Source of the DNA: Variovorax paradoxus
Lineage (GTDB): Bacteria; Pseudomonadota; Gammaproteobacteria; Burkholderiales; Burkholderiaceae_C
Length of the DNA: 53,463 nt
Reading direction: 5' to 3'
NCBI RefSeq assembly: GCF_018614915.1
Contig: NZ_JAGGNU010000001.1
Span: 1 to 53,463 of the forward strand
This document shows, in pieces, positions 40,836 through 49,060 of the stretch. The notes under the pieces are model-generated. The model made no database searches and was not told the origin of the DNA. It worked only from the letters and a program-made list of their open reading frames with translations. Within the stretch, counting starts at the first letter, position 1; each line of letters starts with the position of its first letter. Both the position numbers and the translations under genes were made by a program.

Positions 40836-41039
40836 CTACTTGCGCCACCACCACCAGAGGACGAGGCTCAGGACGATCGACACGATCAGCGAGGTCATCA
40901 GCGGAAAATGGAAGCTGAAACTTTCGCGCTCGATCGAGAAATCCCCCGGCAGGCGCCCCCACGGCAGCCGCGACAGCCAGGGCCAGGCAAGGCCCGCGAC
41001 GACGAGGAGCACGCCCAGCGCAATGAGCAAGCGTTGCAT
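40836..41039 (-). CDS. DUF2905-type small membrane protein
   Basis: Encodes 67 aa. Two transmembrane helices (LLIALGVLLVVAGLAWPWL and LMTSLIVSIVLSLVLWWWW) flank the family motif LPWGRLPGDFSIERESFSFH. DUF2905 proteins are small inner-membrane proteins of unknown function, normally chromosomal. This gene overlaps nothing and lies convergent to the IclR gene. Family recognition is strong. Confidence 0.85.
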   Translation of the reverse strand: MQRLLIALGVLLVVAGLAWPWLSRLPWGRLPGDFSIERESFSFHFPLMTSLIVSIVLSLVLWWWWRK

Positions 41040-41231
41040 GCGGCAATACTAGCGCCGGGCGGCGCCGAGCGGTAGCGGCCCGGCCGGACCGCGGGCATGG
41101 TCAGCCCGCGGTGTCTTTCATCGGAATCAGGCTCCTCGAGGAGTGCGGCATGACTCACGGCCCGCTGGTCTGGGAAGTGACGATCGCGAAGCCCATATTT
41201 GGGTCCGCGTCCTTTCCGACCATCCATGTGC

Positions 41232-41807
41232 GTCGACCACGCCACGGTCCAGCGCTGGGCGATCAAGATCTTGCCGGTGCTGGCCGCCGCATTTCGACGT
41301 CGCAAGCGACCGGTAGGCATGAGCTGGCGTATGGACGAGACCTACATCAAGGTCGCCGGCCAGTGGAAATACCTGTACAGGGCGGTCGACCACGACGGCG
41401 ATACCATTGACATTCTGCTGCGTGCCAAGCGAGACCACGCAGCTGCTCGGCAATTTCTGGAGCGAGCCATTGGTCTGCATGGGGTGCCCGAACAGATCAC
41501 CATCGACAAGAGCGGGGCCAACCCGCGCCATCCAGAGCGTGCCGACTCCGGAGCGGAAATCGAGCTGCGTCAGATCAAATACTTGCGTCGAGCAGGACCA
41601 CCAGGCGATCAAGCGCGTCGTTCGCCCGATGATGGGCTTCAAGTCGTTCCACTGCGCGCGCATCATCCTCGCGGGCATCGAGCTCATGCACATGATCCGC
41701 AAGAGCCGCCTTGATCGCCCGGAAAGACGAACGTCTGCGGCCAGCCAGTTCTACTCGCTGACTTTATGAGCGACGGAACAGCGTCTGCGGCCTATTGCGA
41801 CAGAGCC
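41232..41807 (+). mobile_element. IS6-family element, 3' half (copy A): transposase C-terminal part and right end
   Basis: The IS6-type transposase reads from VDHATVQRWAIKILPVL through WRMDETYIKV (Asp), ITIDKSGAN (Asp) and then, in another frame, VEQDHQAIKRVVRPMMGFKS (Glu). About 8 bases are missing near 41586, shifting the frame between the second Asp and the Glu, so the protein is dead. The N-terminal ~45 residues are missing: similarity begins sharply at VDH (41232-41240). The right inverted repeat is GGCTCTGTCGCAATAGGCC on the minus strand (41789-41807). The 160 bases upstream (41040-41200) show nothing coding. Confidence 0.8.
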
Positions 41808-41877
41808 CGCAATACCTGAGGCGCATTTAGCCAGGAGGACGGTCCCTCCGGCATTCGCCGATGTTCGTGCAGGCGAA

Positions 41878-42090
41878 CTACGTGGGGGGAAAGGCTCCCT
41901 GCTCCGTACGAAGCTCGCCGGCCTGGCTGTCGATTTGCTCACACAAGTCCTTATTGAGCACGGGAATTTCTCCGCCGGTCAACCTGCTTTCGACAGCACG
42001 GACAACTGCTTCTTGAAGTCGATCCGGAAGGGTACGACCGTTCAGATAGTCGACGACAAGGGCGCGTGCTGCAAAAAGAGAAAGGGCCAT
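41878..42090 (-). CDS. Hypothetical small protein between IS6 halves
   Basis: Encodes 70 aa (FAARALVVDYLNGRTLPDRL, VESRLTGGEIPVLNKDLCEQ). Amino-acid composition is protein-like and the frame is intact, but there is no good ribosome site and no recognised family. It is the only candidate gene in the ~390 bp between the right end of copy A and the left end of copy B, so it would have been the passenger of that unit. Confidence 0.35.
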   Translation of the reverse strand: MALSLFAARALVVDYLNGRTLPDRLQEAVVRAVESRLTGGEIPVLNKDLCEQIDSQAGELRTEQGAFPPT

Positions 42091-42200
42091 GGCACGCTCA
42101 TGCTAGGCAGCTTTTGCTGCACTGCACCATTCATCAGCTGCCTCGGCTCCTTTTTAGATGCCAAGCCCCAATTTGATCGGCGATTCAGCAACGTGCGCCG

Positions 42201-42409
42201 GGCGCTGTCGCAATAGGCCGACGCTGGTAGGTGAAGCGGCACTGACGACTGGACGAAGGCAGGCACTACGCAAGGTGATCAAGCGAATGCACTATCCGCT
42301 GGGGGTGATGCTTACCTGCGTGCGCTGGTATGCGGCCTATCCGCTGCGGCTGCGACATATCGAAGAGATGATGCGGGATCGTGGCGTGTCCGTCGATCAC
42401 GTCACCTGA
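42201..42409 (+). mobile_element. IS6-family element, 5' half (copy B): left end and transposase N-terminal part
   Basis: The left inverted repeat GGCGCTGTCGCAATAGGCC (42201-42219) is the counterpart of the right end at 41789-41807; similarity continues into ...GACGCTG. From about 42278 it encodes the IS6 transposase N-terminus (KRMHYPLGVMLTCVRWYAAY, PLRLRHIEEMMRDRGVSVDH). Similarity stops right after VDHV and the frame closes at 42409. It contains precisely the part that copy A lacks. Confidence 0.8.
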
Positions 42410-42738
42410 AAAATTGAAAGACAAGTGGCGTGCTCGTCGCGGTTCATGCGTGCGATCTTGAGCAGCCCGGAGCGCTGGAGCAGGTAGCGCACGGCGTCGT
42501 GCACGAGTCGCCGAGATTCAAGGGCATCGGGTCGTCAGCGCGCGGAGGGAACACGCCATCGAGATCCACCAGCGTCATCGCGATTGCAATTCGTATCTGC
42601 AGGGGCGTCGTCGAGCGTCGGTGAGGCACTGACGGCTGCATGGGGCAGCTGCGCGGCCGGCCTTGGGAACCATTCCAACGTTCGCCCGCGGGGCCCCGCG
42701 TCAATCATTGCTGTGAGCATATAGGTGAAGGACATCGC
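42410..42738. other. Intergenic scar region
   Basis: No complete gene in these 329 bases. On the minus strand, about 42424-42534, a short open stretch reads RRLVHDAVRYLLQRSGLLKI followed by ARMNRDEHAT. It looks like a gene fragment, but I cannot assign a family. The end towards 42738 carries the ribosome site (AAGGAC) of the EF-hand gene. Confidence 0.4.
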
Positions 42739-43236
42739 ATGAATACTTCTCTCACAGCAGCTGCCGCCGGCCTCCTCAGCCTCGCGTTCGCCTTGCAGGC
42801 AGCCGCAGCCGAGGCGAAGTCGAACCCTGCCGCGGCGGAATTCACCAAAATGGACGCGAACCACGACCATCTCGTGTCCGCCAACGAACACGCCGCCGGT
42901 GCCCGGCAAATGTTCGAGGCCATGGATGCAAACAAAGACGGCAAGGTGACGGCCGACGAGATGCAGGCAGCCGCCCAGCGCGTGACGGGCCACAAGGCCA
43001 AGGTTTCCGACATGTCCGCGGCCGCACATCGAACCGTGCCTCGAATCTTGCCTATGCGTCGCTCGCGCCCTTCTAGCTATCCTCCTGGAATGCGAGGGCG
43101 GCGTGTACTGCGCGAGGAGCGCGCTCGACGTGGAGCAGCGGTTCTATCTGCATGTCCTCGGACTGGGCGCCAAATTCGGACGCGCGCGTCCTTTGGTGCG
43201 GTTGCTTGCAGCGCGCAAGTATGTGGACAACGGTGA
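42739..43236 (+). pseudogene. EF-hand calcium-binding protein gene, 3' part replaced
   Basis: ATG 42739 with AAGGAC upstream. Signal peptide LTAAAAGLLSLAFALQAAAA, then two EF-hand loops, DANHDHLVSANE and DANKDGKVTADE. Intact relatives go on with further EF-hands. Here the protein-like sequence ends at about SDMSAAA (43023), and the remaining frame to 43236 is arginine-rich and out of frame with the next gene remnant. The start and two EF loops are certain; truncation by a junction near 43020 is inferred. Confidence 0.7.
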
Positions 43237-43291
43237 TGCAATGCGGACGGAACTCAGGCTCATGCGCTGCCATGTCGACCGCGAGCTATAG
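43103..43291 (+). pseudogene. GIY-YIG-like endonuclease remnant
   Basis: The frame reads, with upstream context, AILLECEGGVYCARSALDVE, QRFYLHVLGLGAKFGRARPL, VRLLAARKYVDNGDAMRTEL. This resembles the GIY-YIG domain of UPF0213-type proteins, where a GSYYVGST-like segment is followed by a GARYTRxRRPVRL-like segment; the G-Y/Y-G motif is altered here (GGVYCARS). The N-terminus is missing and the open frame continues upstream into the EF-hand junction without a start of its own. Probably a remnant. Moderate to low certainty. Confidence 0.4.
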
Positions 43292-43395
43292 AAGCTTGCT
43301 AACCCGAGTCGGAAATCAATGTCCAGCGCGTCAAGTGGCGGGTTGTTGCAGAGGATCAAGCTGCCAGCGGTCCATCACCCTCGCCGTCGGGCCGT

Positions 43396-44133
43396 TCACA
43401 TCAGCTGCTGCGCGAGGGCGATCAGCGAGAGGTGCGCTGGATAGAAGGCGTAGAAGACCCAGCGGCTGCGTGGGATCGGAATGTCGACCTGACTCGCGCT
43501 CCAGATCAAGGGCAGGGCGGCCAAGGCGGCGAAGTTGCCGTTGATGATGACGAGTGAAGCCGTCGCCAGAGTCCACAGCAGCAGCCGAAGTCCGCTGGGC
43601 CTGCGCAGGAAGGCCCAGGCGCCCAGGCAGCACAGCAGCGCTGGCCACCAGAACTCCACCAGCGCGCCGCCCATGAAGAAGGCGATCAGTGCCGCGGCGC
43701 GGTCGGCTCTGCCGTCCCGCTCAAGCAGCCAGACGATCAGCGTTACCAGCAATAGGGTGGCCAGGATGTTCAACGGCCACCAGCCGACCAGGTGGACGAA
43801 CGCCGGTGTCGCCAGCAGCGCAAAGATCGCCAGGCGCCTCATGACGCGCAGGTGAATGCCGGCCTCGAACGCGCCGGGCCGCGCCAGGTGGACCATGAGA
43901 ACGAAGCCGAACAGCGGCATCGCCATGCGTCCCAGCGCGAAGAGGACCGGGCTCGCCTCATGCAGCAAGTACTTGTTGACGTGGTCGCCCGCCATGAGCA
44001 GCAGGCCGACCCATTTAAGCGCTTCCAGCGAGCCATCCGAGATCGACCAGACCTTGGTCGACGCCTGGGGTTTCGCGCGGGCCGGCACCTGGGGCATTCG
44101 GGACATGGCCGCGGGATCGGGTGGGCTCGCCAT
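43396..44133 (-). CDS. traX: TraX-family protein (pilin acetylase-like)
   Basis: Encodes 245 aa. Multi-span membrane protein with the TraX signature LEALKWVGLLLMAGDHVNKY, LGRMAMPLFGFVLMVHLARP and a WWPLNILATLLLVTLIVWLL segment; the C-terminus FYAFYPAHLSLIALAQQLM is also typical. In F, TraX acetylates the pilin N-terminus; the wider family are acyltransferases. Last gene of the minus-strand transfer operon, so it is probably an accessory. The N-terminal 30 residues are soluble and variable. An alternative start is ATG at 44106. Confidence 0.9.
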   Translation of the reverse strand: MASPPDPAAMSRMPQVPARAKPQASTKVWSISDGSLEALKWVGLLLMAGDHVNKYLLHEASPVLFALGRMAMPLFGFVLMVHLARPGAFEAGIHLRVMRRLAIFALLATPAFVHLVGWWPLNILATLLLVTLIVWLLERDGRADRAAALIAFFMGGALVEFWWPALLCCLGAWAFLRRPSGLRLLLWTLATASLVIINGNFAALAALPLIWSASQVDIPIPRSRWVFYAFYPAHLSLIALAQQLM

Positions 44134-44181
44134 GAATCAGTACACCGGCGGCAGCTAGATACCTTCGTCCCACAGCCGTCG

Positions 44182-44724
44182 TCACGCTGCACCGCACTGC
44201 GCGGCGAGCGCCGGCGCGTTGCGCACGACCAGCACGTTCTCGGCGTTGCGCTCCGAAGCCGAGGACGTGTAGTTGAAGCTGCCGGTCTGCACGGCGGTGC
44301 CATCCGCCGCGATGAACTTGTTGTGCTGCAGCGCATAGCGCGCATTCGCGCGGACCGGCACCCGTTCGATTGCCAGGAAGCGGGCGGCGGAGCAACTCTT
44401 GGCCGCTTCGCCGGCATCGACCACCACGAACACCTTGACGCCGCGGCGTTGGGCGTCTCGCAGAGCGGTGGCCACCGGCCGGCTGGTGAAGGAGTAGGCC
44501 GCGACCAGAAGCATCGAGAGCGTGCCTCGGATGGTGTCCAGCACCAGCGGCAGCGCCTGGCCGGGCGTGAACCCGCCCGAGTACGAGGTCGCCTGTGTAG
44601 GCGCGGGAGCGGGCGGCGCCAGTTGCGCAAGGCCGGTGCGAGGCGCAATCAGTGCGAAGGTGAGGCTTGCTGCAAGGGCCGAGAACCTCAGCCGAGGGCC
44701 CCAACGATGCCTAGAAGCGCTCAT
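44182..44724 (-). CDS. Phospholipase-D-family nuclease with premature stop
   Basis: Encodes 180 aa from ATG 44722-44724 (GAGG nine bases upstream). It has a secretion leader (LRFSALAASLTFALIAPRTG), one PLD motif HNKFIAADGTAVQTGSFNYT (HxK...D...GSxN) and a FVVVDAGEA segment. Resembles the plasmid-encoded Nuc/EndA-type endonucleases of conjugation loci. The TGA at 44182-44184 stands where relatives have Trp. Read through it, the frame continues RRLWDEGI and ends at TAG 44155-44157. The loss is only eight residues, so the protein may still fold. Confidence 0.85.
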   Translation of the reverse strand: MSASRHRWGPRLRFSALAASLTFALIAPRTGLAQLAPPAPAPTQATSYSGGFTPGQALPLVLDTIRGTLSMLLVAAYSFTSRPVATALRDAQRRGVKVFVVVDAGEAAKSCSAARFLAIERVPVRANARYALQHNKFIAADGTAVQTGSFNYTSSASERNAENVLVVRNAPALAAQCGAA

Positions 44725-45916
44725 GGCTCGGTTCCTCACGGCGCCGGACCGTGCGTTGGCGCAGATGCATGGGCGTGGGGCGCATGCGGCGGTCCGGTAG
44801 GTGGATTGCCCGGCCTTGTTCCAACGCGTGGGCCATCCGCTCGCGAATCAGCTGCACCAGGCCATCCTGGGAAGTCTGGTCGGTCGTCAGACGCCGGGCG
44901 TACTGCTCGGCCAGCTTGAGACCCGCCGCCGCCGTGGCCAGTTCCGGGTCTTGGCCCAGAGCCGCAGCGGACAAGAGATCCCCGGTGCGCACGAGCGTGG
45001 CGCGGTGCTCCATCGCGCGGAGGTGATCCGGTGTCTCGACGCTCCAGCGGGCGCGCTGCACGACGATCTTCTTCTCGCCGATCAGCTCACTTGCTGCATT
45101 GCGGGTGGGCACGCGCACATGGACCGGACTGGTGCCATGCTGCGTGAGTACTACTTGGTCGCCGATGCGCGGCTGCGAGGTCGACTCGGCGAGCGCGCGC
45201 TCGAGGTCCGTACCCCAGATCGTGCGATCGCCGACTTCCGTGCGAACCATCACATAAAAGGACATGCGCTGCGCTGGGTCAAACTGGTAGGGTGCGGCGG
45301 CCGCCGCCACGAGCATGCCTCTGACGGGCGGTCTCGGGCCTTCGCGCAGCGACCGACTATCTTGCGGTGCGCCGGTCGGATGACCGCCGGCATCGCGACC
45401 GGGCTTGGCGGGCGCGGCTCCTTCGCGCGCGATTGCTGCTTCGCGGTCCGGTGACGTCGTTTGCGGCCCCGCACCCGGTCGCTTCTCGGGCGATGGCTGC
45501 CACTTCTTCAGCGCACGCTGCACCTGAAGGATTTCAGCCTCAGTTGGCTCGTAGCCTCGGGCCTCGATGCCGCGCAACGCGGCTTCGCGCCACATGCTTT
45601 GGCGGAAGGCCTCGGTCCCCTTGAGCTCGATTACCCGCCAGCCGCGCGCTTCCGCGATGGCCACGACGCTATGCAGCACCTCGCGGTTCTCGGTTCGCAC
45701 GCGGATGCGTCCGCCGTCGTCGATGAAGGCGAGCGTGCGATCCGGGAAGAAGTAGCGATCGTTGACGCGCAGGTAGCGGCGCTCGATGGCGTCGGGCGCT
45801 CGGGCATGGCTGAGGCCCGCAGGCGGTGCATCTCCCTGGACGAAGCCGGCGAAGTCCAAAGAGGCGCTGCTCGCGGCGTTGGTTGGAGGGTTTTCGGAGC
45901 GATGGTTTGTGGACAT
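44711..45916 (-). CDS. LPD7-domain transfer-associated protein
   Basis: Encodes 401 aa; ATG 45914-45916 with AAAGGAA. Residues ~45-125 (RRYLRVNDRYFFPDRTLAFI, VLHSVVAIAEARGWRVIELK, FRQSMWREAALRGIEARGYE) match the large polyvalent protein-associated domain 7. That domain recurs in TraI-like and conjugation-linked proteins. The C-terminal half contains RMSFYVMVRTEVGDRTIWGT, a KfrB-like domain. It probably supports DNA processing during transfer. Its stop overlaps the PLD gene start by 14 bp. Confidence 0.8.
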   Translation of the reverse strand: MSTNHRSENPPTNAASSASLDFAGFVQGDAPPAGLSHARAPDAIERRYLRVNDRYFFPDRTLAFIDDGGRIRVRTENREVLHSVVAIAEARGWRVIELKGTEAFRQSMWREAALRGIEARGYEPTEAEILQVQRALKKWQPSPEKRPGAGPQTTSPDREAAIAREGAAPAKPGRDAGGHPTGAPQDSRSLREGPRPPVRGMLVAAAAAPYQFDPAQRMSFYVMVRTEVGDRTIWGTDLERALAESTSQPRIGDQVVLTQHGTSPVHVRVPTRNAASELIGEKKIVVQRARWSVETPDHLRAMEHRATLVRTGDLLSAAALGQDPELATAAAGLKLAEQYARRLTTDQTSQDGLVQLIRERMAHALEQGRAIHLPDRRMRPTPMHLRQRTVRRREEPSHERF

Positions 45917-45984
45917 CGCGGTTCCTTTCGGGTGCGTGTTGTCATGTTTGACGCTCAGGCTGTCCGAGCCGACGCGACGTGTCT

Positions 45985-47946
45985 TCAGTCCAGGAGCCGC
46001 GCCATGAACTCATCGGCCCGGCGCTTCATGTCCTCGTCGCTGAGCTTCTCGGTGGGAATCTCCACGTCGTCGAAGTCGAACGAGAAGTCGTCCAGCTTCA
46101 AGTCGTCGTTCAGAACAGCGTTGGCCATGGTGTTGCCTTCCTTCGTGAGTACAGAGCCACCGCCTTGCGGCGTGGCGTTGGTGATCGATCCGGGATTCGC
46201 TGGCGCGGCGGGGTCTTCGTCGTCGGGCACTGCCGTCCGAGCGGCCGCGATGGCGCGACCGGACTGGTCCACGTCCAGCTTCGGCACCGGCGGTGGGGGC
46301 AGCTCGCGCCTGGCGAAGAACTTGTCGCGGAAGTAGAAGATGCGGTGCGCAAGCACCGGGCGCAGGCCCTCGTAGAAGAGGATCATCCGGGTCGCGCCCA
46401 GCTCCTTGACCTCCTGGGGCAGCAGCAGGCGGCGAGGCTGCTCGCTGATGCTCACGGTCGGCGCTTTGCCCGCCCCGCCCGAGCCGCCCCACATCGGGCG
46501 GCTCACGCTCTTCTGCTGTACGGTGTAGGTGCCGAGCTCGCGCGAGATGGCTTCCGCATCGTCGTACTCCTTGGGCGGGAAGACGATGCGCGCGGCCAGC
46601 ATCTTGCGGATCGACTTTGCGCCCTCGACGCCGTACTTCTCGATCAGCTGCGAGTTGGACTGCACGATGACGACCGTGCGCACGTTGTACCCGGGCAGGA
46701 AGGCGGTGGACTCGGCGATGACGGGGATGCGCCCGAGCGCCGGGAACTCGTCGAGCATCAGGAGCACTTGATGGCGAAGCGCCGGGTTGTTCTCAGGCAG
46801 CTCCCGCGTCTGCAGGCCGATTGCCTGCTGGAAGAACAGGTTCAGCAGGGGCTGCAGCCGGGCGATGTTGTCCGGGTTGATCTGCACATAGATTGAGATC
46901 GCGCGCTTGCGCAGTTCGTGCAGATCGAAATCATTGGCCGAGGTGGCCGCATCGATCATGGGGTTGAGCCACAGGTCCAGCCGACTGGTGAAAGTCTTGC
47001 GGATGCTGGAAGCCGTGGTCGGTGCCAGGTCGATCACGTCGTAGAGACTTTGGACGGCCTCCTGAGAGAGCGGGTAGCCCGCGCGGTCGCAGGCGTCGAT
47101 CACTCGCTTCCAGTGTTTCTGGAAGCCTTCGGCGTCGCTGGCCATTCCCTGGCGCAGTACTTCGCCCAGGGTGCGGGTGGCGCCCTCGGTCTCGAAGAGA
47201 TAGAGGGCAATGCCCAGGAAAAGGGATCGCGCCGATGAGGTCCAGAATGGATCGCTGGCCAGCGGATCAGGAAACAGCATCGTGCCGATGCGCTGCAAGT
47301 CGTCAATGCAGCGGTAGGGCACGTCGGACACATAGCCCAGCGGATTCCAGCGGGCCGAGCACTCGCGCTCGGACAGGGGATCGAACAGGTGAACCTCCTG
47401 CCCATGGGCCTGGCGGAAGCCCGCCGTGCGAATGAAATTCTCGCCCTTGATGTCGCTGACGATGGTCGAGCCGGGCCAGTTCAGGAGGTTGGGCACCACC
47501 ACGCCAACGCCCTTGCCGCTGCGCGGCGGTGCCTCGAGCTCGACGCCCTGCTGGCCAGGCAGGACCAGGTAGCGGCGGCCCAGACGCCCGAGGATGATGC
47601 CGTTCTCGTTGAGCAGGCCCGCTTGCTCGATCTCGCGCCGAGCGGCGAACCGGGCATCGCCGTGCAGGGGGCGACGCCGGGGCAGCATGGCCACGCCGAC
47701 CAAGCCCAGCATCAGGCCTTGCGAGCCGCACAGCGTCGCGATGAGGGTACGGCGTACGTCCGGCCGGTCGCCGTAGGCCTCCCAGTACTGATGGATGGTC
47801 AGGAGCGTTGCATTCTGCGGCGGCAGTTTCATCGCCATCAGGAAGGCATAGCCGGCGACGTACAGGCCGACTATTGCCGCCACCAGCAGCGCGACCGCAA
47901 TCTTGAAGGGGCTAGGCAAACTCTCGGAGCTTGGTGCCAGGGTCAT
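45985..47946 (-). CDS. virD4: VirD4-type coupling protein
   Basis: Encodes 653 aa from ATG 47944-47946, which overlaps virB11 by 35 bp. Two N-terminal membrane helices (~14-36 and ~68-88) precede the ATPase: Walker A APPRSGKGVGVVVPN (~139-153), STIVSDIKGENF, and Walker B QVLLMLDEFPALGR. It delivers the relaxase-DNA complex to the secretion channel. The acidic C-terminal tail (LDDFSFDFDDVEIPTEKLSD) may recognise partners. Consistent with the MOBP relaxase at the other side of the island. No damage seen. Confidence 0.95.
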   Translation of the reverse strand: MTLAPSSESLPSPFKIAVALLVAAIVGLYVAGYAFLMAMKLPPQNATLLTIHQYWEAYGDRPDVRRTLIATLCGSQGLMLGLVGVAMLPRRRPLHGDARFAARREIEQAGLLNENGIILGRLGRRYLVLPGQQGVELEAPPRSGKGVGVVVPNLLNWPGSTIVSDIKGENFIRTAGFRQAHGQEVHLFDPLSERECSARWNPLGYVSDVPYRCIDDLQRIGTMLFPDPLASDPFWTSSARSLFLGIALYLFETEGATRTLGEVLRQGMASDAEGFQKHWKRVIDACDRAGYPLSQEAVQSLYDVIDLAPTTASSIRKTFTSRLDLWLNPMIDAATSANDFDLHELRKRAISIYVQINPDNIARLQPLLNLFFQQAIGLQTRELPENNPALRHQVLLMLDEFPALGRIPVIAESTAFLPGYNVRTVVIVQSNSQLIEKYGVEGAKSIRKMLAARIVFPPKEYDDAEAISRELGTYTVQQKSVSRPMWGGSGGAGKAPTVSISEQPRRLLLPQEVKELGATRMILFYEGLRPVLAHRIFYFRDKFFARRELPPPPVPKLDVDQSGRAIAAARTAVPDDEDPAAPANPGSITNATPQGGGSVLTKEGNTMANAVLNDDLKLDDFSFDFDDVEIPTEKLSDEDMKRRADEFMARLLD

Positions 47947-49060
47947 ACCAGATCTCCCGCACGATGCGGCGCTGCCGGCCATCCTGCCGATCTCTCGCAC
48001 ACTGCACGACGATGTCCACGCTCATCTGGGCCAGCTCCACCCCCTCGCGGGTGCTCATGCCCTGGCCCGCCTGGCTGCGCTTCATGAGCTGCGCCAGTGC
48101 GACGAAGGCCATCTCGGCGCTGTCGGCGTGCACGCTGGTGATGGAGCCGGGGTGGCCGGTGTTCACGGCCACCAGGAAGTCGTAGACCTCTTCGCCGGTG
48201 CGAAGCTCGGACACGAACACCCGGTCGGGGCGCTGCCGCTTGGCGCTGGCCAGCAGCTGGCCGGGCGTGACCTCAGCCTGCCCCTGGGCGCCCTGCGAGT
48301 AGAAGAGCCGCACGTGGTTGGGCTGGTTGCGCAGCGACAGCTCCTTGACGTCCTCGATGGTGATGAGACGTTCCTCGGAAGGCACCTCGAGAATCAGCGC
48401 CTTGCTGACGGTGGTCTTGCCGGAGCCGGTGGCGCCGGACAGGAGGACGTTCTTGCGCAGCTGGACGGCGCGACGCAGGAAGGATACGAACTGCCGGCGC
48501 GCGAGGAGGCTTGTCAGCTCCCGGTCTTCTGCCGACACTTGCTCCAGGTCGGGTCGCCGTGCCTGGGTTGCTGGAAGGTTGCGAGTCGGCTCGAAGAGGC
48601 GCAGCTTCTCCAGCTCTTCCAGGGTCCAGAGAACGTTGGACGGACGCCGGATCGTGATCGAGACGGTCCGGTCCAGGGTCGCCGGCGGCAGCACGATCTG
48701 GATCCGTTCGCCGCCGGGAAGGGTGGCGGACAGGAGCGGCTCATTGGCCGAGATGCGCTGCCGCGTGAAGTTGGCCACGAGCTTGGCGATGGACATGCAC
48801 CAGTCGAAGTTCGCGAACCGTAGTTCCTCGCGCGTCCAACCGGACTGCCGCTCCACGAAGGCGGCGCCCGGCTCGTTGATGCAGATCTCCGTCACTTCGG
48901 GATCGTCCAGCAGCCGGCTGAGCGGACCGAGAAAGAGGGCGAGCGAGGAGGGCGGGTCCGCAGGCGCGGCAACATGCGCAGGCCGACTTGGCGGCTGCAA
49001 GCTGCCTGTCGCCGAGTCGGGCTCGCGGTCAAGGTTTGGCCGGGTCGTTTCGAAGCGCAT
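47912..49060 (-). CDS. virB11: VirB11 traffic ATPase
   Basis: Encodes 382 aa from ATG 49058-49060, overlapping virB10 by 32 bp; an in-frame ATG 51 bp upstream is possible but less VirB11-like. It has the Walker A GATGSGKTTVSKAL, the EVPSEERLITIEDVKEL Asp box, PNHVRLFYSQGAQG and LRTGEEVYDFLVAVNTGHPG. A hexameric ATPase at the inner membrane that powers pilus assembly and substrate transfer. Normal length for the family. Confidence 0.95.
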   Translation of the reverse strand: MRFETTRPNLDREPDSATGSLQPPSRPAHVAAPADPPSSLALFLGPLSRLLDDPEVTEICINEPGAAFVERQSGWTREELRFANFDWCMSIAKLVANFTRQRISANEPLLSATLPGGERIQIVLPPATLDRTVSITIRRPSNVLWTLEELEKLRLFEPTRNLPATQARRPDLEQVSAEDRELTSLLARRQFVSFLRRAVQLRKNVLLSGATGSGKTTVSKALILEVPSEERLITIEDVKELSLRNQPNHVRLFYSQGAQGQAEVTPGQLLASAKRQRPDRVFVSELRTGEEVYDFLVAVNTGHPGSITSVHADSAEMAFVALAQLMKRSQAGQGMSTREGVELAQMSVDIVVQCARDRQDGRQRRIVREIWYDPGTKLREFA

